This document shows, in pieces, positions 56,182 to 64,000 of a stretch of 64,000 nucleotides of DNA. The stretch comes from Owenia fusiformis (lineage: Eukaryota; Annelida; Polychaeta; Sabellida; Oweniidae), in the NCBI GenBank assembly GCA_903813345.2, contig CAIIXF020000004.1:21052477-21116476 (forward strand), in the 5' to 3' direction. The stretch's first letter is position 1. Each line of letters opens with the position of its first letter. The notes under the pieces were generated by a model. That model made no database searches and was not told the DNA's origin. It worked only from the letters and a program-made list of their open reading frames with translations. Position numbers and translations under genes: made by a program.

Positions 56182-59100
56182 ATGGTAGATCAAATTAAAG
56201 ACTTGGGAAACTGGTGTTTGGGGTGGTTACCTAAAACAACTGAGGTCCAAAGAATCGTCGTAAGTGAAGTAAAAATGGTGACCCCACGAGCTGGCCAAGC
56301 TTTCACAAGAATGGCTGGTTTATCTGGCGCATTGGCTGTTGGATTTGGAGCTTATGGAGCTCATGGTAAGGAACACTATTTGATATTCAATGTTATTTTT
56401 GTGAATGGATACGCAAATTAGTTGCAGGCCATCCAACTGGTCCGCAATTTGCATAATGCGTATCTGAGAAAATTTGAAGTCACATCAGTTTCTTTGAGGT
56501 GTCCAAAATTTGGTTATATGCAGTTAAATTTGAACCAAGGTGTTCAAGCTATGGGCCAATGTGTTCAGATTTCAGGGGCGTCAGAAGGATTTGCCAAGGG
56601 AAGAGGCGACTTTTGGGTATGGATGGGTCGTGCGTGAAGCGCACCGCACAGGTGATTGGGGGGCATGCCCCCAGAAAAATTCTTTAAAACCCTCTCTGGT
56701 GTATTCTGAACATATCTCAGAACATTGAGAACAACATTCCCAATAATAAAAACGTGTTTAAAAAAATGTGTTCTAGAAAACTGAACTTGCCTTGAATAAA
56801 AAACTTTTACTAAAATGTACAATTTGCACTTATTCTTCAAAGTATTTACATACATCTGTATGGGTTCCTGAGAAACTATACATGGTATAGAATTAAATAT
56901 AATATGAGAAATGAGATCTTCTATGCTTGATGTAGACTAGATACTGACATAGTATCATTTCTGTCATTACTAAACTTAGACTTTAGTTAGCTCTAGAGCT
57001 TTCAATTCTAGGCTCAGTTTCAAATCTAAAAAATCTGGGAAGGGGGGGGGGGGGGGCGATCGCCCCCAATGCCCTCTTCCTTCGGACAACAATGGATTTG
57101 GATCAAGGTGTCTACAGTTTGAAGAAAGGTGTTCAACATTTGGGAGTCACTCATGTTAGGTGTTCCCAAGTTGTCAGGCCTGTAAGTTGTCAAGGCTACA
57201 TATCATCAAACCAGACCCTCTGCCTCCCTTATATTATGTAGCCTTATAAAAGAGTCTAAATTTGTCGTTACTAATAATGACAAATTGAAATATGAAAATT
57301 GGCTGATAATGTGTTCCAATCAGTCTATCTGATATTATAGCCTAATAAAGGTCTCTTGATTTATTCTTCTTCTCTATCCTTAGTAATTAGATTTGAGTTT
57401 GCTCAAAAGTATCAACCATTTTGCAAGATGAGATGACAGCTCAAGAATGTCAACCATTGTCCAAGATAAGATGACAGCTCAAGAGTGTCGACCATTTTGC
57501 AAGATGAGATGACAACTCAAGAGTGTCAACCATTGTGCAAGATGAGATGACAGCTCAAGAGTATCAACCATTTTGCAAGATGAGATAACAGCTCAAGAGT
57601 GTCAACCATTTTGCAAGATGAGATGACAGCTCAAGAATGTCAACCATTGTGCAAGATAAGATGACAGCTCAAGAGTGTCGACCATTATGCAAGATGAGAT
57701 GACAACTCAAGAGTGTCAACCATTTTGCAAGATGAGATAACAGCTCAAGAGTGTCAACCATTTTGCAAGATGAGACGACAACTCAAGAGTGTCAACCATT
57801 TTGCAAGATGAGATAACAGCTCAAGAGTGTCAACCATTTTGCAAGATGAGATAACAGCTCAAGAGTGCCAACCATTTTGCAAGATGAGACGACAACTCAA
57901 GAGTGTCAACCATTTTGCAAGATGAGATAACAGCTCAAGAGTGTCAACCATTTTGCAAGATGAGTTGACAACTCAAGAGTGTCAACCATTGTGCAAGATA
58001 AGATGACAGCTCTAGAGTGTCAACCATTTTGCAAGAGGAGATGACAGCTCAAGAGTGTCAACCATTTTGAAAGATGAGATGACAGCTCAAGAATGTCAAC
58101 CATTGGGCAAGATAATATGAAAGCTCAAGAGTGTCAACCATTTTGCAAGATGAGACGACAACTCAAGAGTGTCAACCATTTTGCAAGATGAGATAACAGC
58201 TCAAGAGTGTCAAGCATTTTGCAAGATGAGATGACAACTCAAGAGTGTCAACCATTGTGCAAGATAAGATGACAGCTCAAGAGTATCAACCATTTTGCAA
58301 GAGGAGATGACAGCTCAAGAGTGTCAACCATTTTGCAAGATGAGATGACAGTTCAAAAGTATCAACCATTTTGCAAGAGGAGATGACAGCTCAAGAGTGT
58401 CAACCATTTTGCAAGATGAGATGACAACTCAAGAGTGTCAACCATTGTGAAAGATGAGATGACAGCTCAAGAGTGTCAACCATTGTGCAAGATAAGATGA
58501 CAGCTCAAGAGTGTCAGCCATTGTGCAAGATGAGATGACAACTCAAGAGTGTCAACCATTGTGCAAGATGAGATGACCCAACTCAAGAGTGTCAACCATT
58601 TTGCAAGATGAGATGACAGCTCAAGAGTGTCAACCATTTTGCAAGATGAGATAATAGCTCAAGAATTTTTAAGCATTTTGCAAGATGACATGACAACTCA
58701 AGAGTGTCAACCATTTTGCAAGATGAGATAATAGCTCAAGAATTTTCAAGCATTTTGCAAGATGACACGACAACTCAAGAGTGTCAACCATTTTGCAGGA
58801 TGAGATGACAGCTCAAGAGTGTCAACCATTTTGCAAGATGAGATGACAGCCCAAGAGTGTCAACCATTTTGCAAGATAAGATGACAGCTCAAGAGTGTCA
58901 ACCATTTTGCAAGATGAGATAACAGCTCAAGAATGTCAAGCATTTTGCAAGATGACATGACAACTCAAGAGTGTCAACCATTTTGCAGGATCAGATGACA
59001 GTTCAAGAGTGTCAACCATTTTGCAAGATGAGATGACAGCTCAAGAGTGTCAACCATTTTGCAAGATGAAAAAAACAGCTCAAGAATGTCAAGCATTTTG

Positions 59101-61221
59101 CAAGATGACATGACAACTCAAGAGTGTCAACCATTTTGCAGGATGAGATGACAGCTCAAGAGTGTCAACCATTGTGCAAGATAATATGACAGCTCAAGAG
59201 TGTCGACCATTTTGCAAGATGAGATGACAACTCAGGAGTGTCAACCATTGTGCAAGATGAAATGACAACTCAAGAGTGTCAACCATTTTACAAGATAAGA
59301 TGACAGCTCAAGAGTGTCAACCATTGTGCAAGATGAGATGACAACTCAAGAGTGTCAACCATTGTGCAAGATGAGATGACAGTTCAAGAGTGTCAACCAT
59401 TGTGCAAGATGAGATGACAACTCAAGAGTGTCAACCATTGTGCAAGATGAGATGACAACTCAAGAGTGTCAACCATTGTGCAAGATGAGATGACAGCTCA
59501 AGAGTGTCAACCATTTTGCAAGATGAGATGACAGCCCAAGGATGTTGTGGTGGGAGTACGCTATACTATATACAAAATTTTTTTCATAGATATAGTTAAT
59601 GGGTAAATGGGCAAAAGAGAAATTGAAATGTGCCAGATAAGTTGTGTGCTCTAGCACTAAGCTACATGTACTTAAACTTGAGCTAAACTCAGCTGACCTT
59701 ATTAATAATCTTAATAGTCTTGTGCCTGACAGGGTTTAAGGGCCACTAAGCCCTTTGAGATATTCAGAGATTGTACAATATTTGAATCAGAGTAAAAAAA
59801 GTGATCTTCAATCTTGTTTCCAGCATTTGCTAACAGAGAAGATGTGGACCCTAAGTTAAAACTGACATTTGACACAGGAAATCGCTACCACATGCTTCAC
59901 TCCATTGTTCTGCTAGCTGTCCCCTGTACACGCAGACCTGGTTTGGTGAGTACTATATAGTTACTACTTTTACTCCGGCAATGCAAAAATAGTAGCCATA
60001 TTGATGATGTCATAACTAATTTGCATTTTTGAATAATTTATTCATATATTTATTTTAACTTTCCAACGATGTATTATACATTGGTTCTATTTGAAATAAT
60101 GACTAAGTTATAAAACGATTAGCTTCCAAGTTTCTGCCAGACTACTATGATTTAATATCTTGAAATGTACAGTTAAATAGACGTTGCTTATCCTGGGGTA
60201 CAACCTGAAAACTAGAAAATCAAAATATCCTGTCCAAATAATTAAAGGTGGCCAACAAATTATTCAGTTAACCTTAAAAAAAATTTAAAAAATGACCAAG
60301 TCAGATATAATATGGAGACATAAAGTTTTCTATATTTTGCCATGAAAAGTAGCATTGAGCAGCCAGCAATTTCTTCATTTTGAATTAGCAGCAAAATGAA
60401 ATTGCTTTTTTGGAAGCATTGATAGGGTTAAAATATAAAACATGTCAAATTAGGTAGCTAAAAGCACACTAATTGCAAGTAAGAGAATGTTTTTTATTTT
60501 TTTGCAATTTTATGCCGTATTTATACACTGACTTGAGGGCAGCATACCAAACAGTCATTAAAGTTATTGAGATTTGCTTTGAGTATAAGAAGTTTTTAAC
60601 TACTAATATAATCCACACAGAAAAATTGGCCAACATTTCTTGAAAAGACCCTGGGTCTCCCTTATTTTTAAACAATAATGCAGATGTGAGTAGGTAGTTA
60701 CCAGTTTCACCACCAGGAGGCTCATTCGGGTCAGATAGCATGGTGGGTGTAGAAGAAAGTTCCCTTTAACCTAGATTACAACTGTTTTAGTGGTTCAATT
60801 TTTATATAACCCTTATCTGTCCAATACAAGAAAAGATATTTCACTTTTTGTGATTTTGTAACATGGGTTATATGGGGAATCAACCAATTTTCAAAAAAAA
60901 TTAAATTTTTAAAATTGATAAACAATTTTCGAAACGTAATTCTAGATGTACTTTTACCAATAGATTTCAAATATGACATCACTTTGACTGAATTTTGAAT
61001 ATTTAAATGTAAATCAATATTATTTCTACTCCTATCTAGTCTATTATCCGGCTATTTCAGTCTTTATTATGTTCCAGGTTGGGCCTCTGATCTTACTAGG
61101 CACAGCTTTATTTAGTGGCAGTTGCTATTATCACGCTCTAACAGGAGACACTAGGATACGGAAGGTCACACCATATGGGGGCATGTTGCTTATAGCTGGT
61201 TGGGTTGCCATGATACTATGA
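56182..61221 (+). CDS. TMEM256: TMEM256 homologue (DUF423), three exons
   Basis: Exons 56182-56365, 59824-59945 and 61078-61221 join in phase to 149 aa. TMEM256 proteins are small, multi-span membrane proteins of the DUF423 family; their function is poorly known. Exon 1 has a 40-residue lead, then MAGLSGALAVGFGAYGAHG, the family's first helix and GAHG motif. Exon 2 contains LTFDTGNRYHMLHSIVLL, matching the conserved K/N-x-Y/H-H-x-LHS region. Exon 3 carries LILLGTALFSGSCYYHALTG, VTPYGGMLLIAGWVAMIL and the stop, matching SGxxFCxSxYxxALxG and APxGGxxLxxGW. The N-terminus is longer than in human. Intron 1 holds a mobile element and the 38-bp array. Confidence 0.92.
56425..57182. mobile_element. 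CAGG..CCTG element, copy 2, inverted
   Basis: Its left end (caggccatccaactggtccgc) matches the complement of the right end of the 52818-53314 copy, and its right end (cccaagttgtcaggcctg) matches that copy's left end. Flanks ttagttg / taagttg are a probable target duplication. A poly-G run lies at about 57042-57056. Confidence 0.7.
57395..59545. repeat. 38-bp minisatellite in TMEM256 intron 1
   Basis: About 56 copies of a unit of the form gatgagatgacagctcaaga plus gtgtcaaccattttgcaa. Variants at two sites (cagctc/caactc, ttttgc/ttgtgc) are mixed along the array. No similarity to the flanking exons. Confidence 0.95.
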
Positions 61222-62581
61222 GTTACCATAGCAATAGTATGACATGTTGAATATAGGATGCATTGGAGTTTTTTTGCACCAGAGTAACAACATAACATCA
61301 AAATGCATAGAGGATATGTTATGTTACAGGTATTATGTATGCTGCTGATAGCTGGGTTGCCATGGTATTTTGAGTAACCATAGCAAAGTAATGGATATTA
61401 AATACAGAGAATAATGGACATGATTGAAACAATATGCAGGGGTTTCACTAGAATTTCTCACAACAGGCTAAATAAATGAAAACAACAGGCAAAATTAATG
61501 GAAATCATAAATTTAACATGGAAAAGTTGAAAAGTCCCTGAAAACAACAGGCGATTTTGTGAAAACAACCGGTGAAAATTGCCTGTTGCCTGCTGCTAAT
61601 GAAACCCCTGACATGTTCAGTCACAACAACATAGCAACAAATGCACTAGGATGCGTAAAGCTATCCTTAACAAGGGGATTAAGAACACTATTAGGACAAA
61701 AAGAAATGTTTTATTGATCTGCAGAAAAAGTCATGTCATATGAGTCATTTAAAATGAGTTACCATAGCAACAACTGGACTTGTCACATGTGCGATGGTGT
61801 GCAGAATTTTGGTAATAGAGCAATGGCATAAAAATTGTATGATACCCCCCCCCCCCCCCAATATACAGATATAAACAACATAGAACACAACTGGAGCAAT
61901 GTTTTTTTGTGATTATGTACATTATATTAATATTGAATGTAATGATTATAGCAGACAATAGTAAAAGTATAAGTAAGACTTTTTGATGATTTTATGTCAC
62001 CTCCAAGAAGAGGTTGTTATAGCAACCATTTTTTGTAACCAGTGTTTTGCATTAGCAACAGCGTCTATGAATGTAAATAAAATGAAACTGAGAATCTGAA
62101 ACATAACAGGATGTTCATTTGATTTAAAAGAGAGGAAATTGATATTCATGAATGAAGTCAGTATTATTTAATGTATAGGAGATCATTGTAGATCATCTAA
62201 CAGCCGGTATGAACTGTTAACATTACAACCCACACTGACCCTTATGAAATGTCAGTGATCCATGATCAATTTAAGATTACACAGTACTATTTAACTGTAA
62301 AGATCAATTTCTTTTGTATTGACTATTCAAATGTTGATACAACTTTTGTACCAATTAGTTTTTGATAGCTTGGCACGTGTCCATTTTTAAAAGCAATAGA
62401 AAATGGACTCTTCTTTTGTTACAACTGCACATTGTTTAAAACAGTACATCAAATTCAAAAATTTCAAAATTCAAAAATTTTAATCTACAAGTATCAGTTG
62501 ATCCTCTTGTTATTTGCTAACAGATATATGTGATTTGTAGCAGCTTGTGAGTTCCGGAAGTTCTGGAATTCCAGAGACATA
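61222..62581 (+). other. TMEM256 3' UTR and intergenic sequence
   Basis: A polyadenylation signal AATAAA lies near 62076, about 855 bases after the stop. A poly-C run sits near 61846. No other gene is seen. Confidence 0.45.
61335..61400 (+). repeat. Partial duplicate of the TMEM256 coding end
   Basis: The bases around the stop (cttatagctggttgggttgc, catgatactatgagttaccatagcaa) recur about 150 bases downstream as ctgatagctgggttgc and catggtattttgagtaaccatagcaa. It would still read an IAGLPW-like or shifted end, but lies after the stop. A shorter third echo (atgagttaccatagcaac) is near 61755. Confidence 0.7.
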
Positions 62582-62589
62582 ATGACAAT

Positions 62590-63466
62590 TAGCCTTGCCC
62601 AAGTCGGTATTTTTTACTTATCTGATCTTGAATTATTACCGCCTTGTACAATCCAATACATCTCCGCTGCTATTATGCTGAGATATTCAACGGTTTCGAG
62701 ATTTCCATAATACCTACGCTATCAGGGGTATCGCGAAACCTTATTGATTAACAGATATACGCGTGGACACATTCTCAAATTCATTTCGTTCGGATGGCAC
62801 TGGACGAAAGGCTCGGAGACTGGCGTGGACACGACGTGTGACTTCAGGCTGATTGACCAATCAAAACGTTATCAGGTTGAGCTGCACAGCAAAACAATCT
62901 TCTACACTGCATGGGAGTTCGGAAATTCAATGATCTGATCGATCGTTTCTTTAGAGTTACAATACATTATGTAATTAAATGTGCATAGGGAATGTAAGAG
63001 TCATTAATATAAATTAAATCATGCAATAGATTTAAAACTGATCTCGCGATGAAAATGCAAGACCTAGTCCAATGTAGCGGGTCGTGTAGTCGTCGATCAG
63101 TAATTGAATCTCAGCCTACATGTTCATTTGAATTCAGCGATCCTTTCAACGTTTATTGTTGAAATCTTCTAACCTCCGGTTACCGATCGATGTCTGGCAT
63201 CCACTTAACTCTGATTGATATTTATCTGATAAAATATTTGTATTTTCATGATGAATTCATGCAAGATTTGGTCGTGAAAAGTCCCGACGAAAAGTGTACT
63301 TGTTTTTGACCGCGCATAATAATGAGCTAACGCTGCAGGGCCGTCGTTGATTGGTCAAATTTTACCGACATAAACATTGAGTCGGTAAAGCACGTGGCTT
63401 TCTCTTTGGTACAAGGCGGTCATAATAGAAATCAGATAGTAAAAGAGACCGACTTGGGCAAGGCTA
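62590..63466. mobile_element. 877-bp Mutator-like foldback element with 9-bp target duplication
   Basis: Ends TAGCCTTGCCCAAGTCGGT and its complement are perfect over 19 bp, with weaker pairing beyond (accgccttgta on both arms). AATGACAAT flanks both sides (62581-62589, 63467-63475). The 9-bp duplication and long arms suggest Mutator-like transposition. The interior is non-coding and includes CCAAT and CACGTG words. Confidence 0.8.
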
Positions 63467-63683
63467 AATGACAATATACATCTCTGAATAAACACACAGA
63501 TGCTATCAATGTTTTATTACATCTGCTTCCTGCGAAATATTATATTTTAGTAGATATGATCTTAGTCAAAGGGAAACTACATTTTTATTCAGTGACTAGC
63601 TAGTCTTACTTGATAAATTAATTTTAAAGTAAGTTCGGCAAAAGTCTACATTAAGCCAGGATCCCCCTAAGATGGGCCTCGGT

Positions 63684-64000
63684 TAGCCTTGCCCAAGTCT
63701 GTATTATCTTTTATATCTTGATTTGCAATTAATATACAACTGAAAACTTAACAACTTAAGCATGGCTAGGCCTCGGTAAAATTTTGAGTTTCAATATTTG
63801 CCCCTCCCCACATGGAAAGACAGCACAAAGAAACAGTTCCAATATATAGTATTTATTTACAAATAAATTGCATTATGGGGCATTATTTTTAACTTTTTGA
63901 CGCATTCTAAAGAAAGTGGGCCTCAAATTGGCTACTATTTTTTCTAAACGGAAAAAAAAATTTTCCAGTATGAGGAAGATTAGTTACACGTTTTTAAGAG
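63684..64000. mobile_element. Second, partial terminus of the same family
   Basis: The sequence tagccttgcccaagtctgta plus the following ttatcttttatatcttg closely matches the left end of the 62590 element. The rest continues out of the window, so its extent is unknown. Confidence 0.45.

Noticed and set aside
57395-59545. Regular array resembling a CRISPR locus
   Set aside because: Repeats are contiguous with no unique spacers, in an intron of an animal gene. The same holds for the 18.4, 24.7 and 34 kb arrays.
62744-62938. 64-codon plus-strand frame
   Set aside because: Lies wholly inside the Mutator-like element and shows no domain or splice support.

Overview
The window is animal nuclear DNA: AT-rich, with spliced genes, large repeat-filled introns, several minisatellites and many short inverted-repeat transposons. 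The Polinton-type integrase, tRNA-derived SINE, LINE 3' ends and mariner-type elements, together with MALT1, PLAAT and TMEM256 homologues, suggest a marine invertebrate, perhaps a non-vertebrate deuterostome or a lophotrochozoan. The species cannot be fixed from the sequence. Layout: 1-3.84 kb is probably one end of a Polinton/Maverick-like element, with a DDE integrase running off the left edge plus unfamiliar minus-strand ORFs. 3.84-16.7 kb is intergenic, with MITEs, a nested mariner remnant and a foldback element. 16.76-38.17 kb (+) is a MALT1 paracaspase gene reconstructed here as 17 coding exons of 2607 nt (868 codons plus stop). The order is death domain, three Ig domains, caspase-like domain with His521 and Cys573, and a C-terminal Ig-like domain. 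38.2-51.3 kb is intergenic and dominated by inverted-repeat elements and a GC-rich array. 51.36-55.23 kb (-) is a four-exon PLAAT/H-rev107-like LRAT-domain gene of 177 aa. 56.18-61.22 kb (+) is a three-exon TMEM256 gene of 149 aa, divergent from PLAAT across about 0.95 kb that probably holds both promoters. 61.2-64 kb holds the TMEM256 3' region and a Mutator-like foldback element with a 9-bp target duplication. The most notable observation is in MALT1, where three tandem arrays each have a splice junction as their repeat unit. About 40 copies of 41 bp descend from the end and donor of exon 2. Three copies of 67 bp carry the acceptor and first 27 nt of exon 11. Thirty copies of 42 bp carry the acceptor and start of exon 12. 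The 42-bp unit is a multiple of three and open in the exon frame. The ten copies nearest the exon could therefore add 14 to 140 residues beside the substrate pocket, while a single-base deletion with a stop further upstream bars longer in-frame forms. A partial duplication also follows the last coding exon of TMEM256. MALT1 would be a signalling protease, PLAAT a lipid acyltransferase/phospholipase and TMEM256 a small membrane protein; no shared pathway is evident, and their proximity looks like ordinary linkage.
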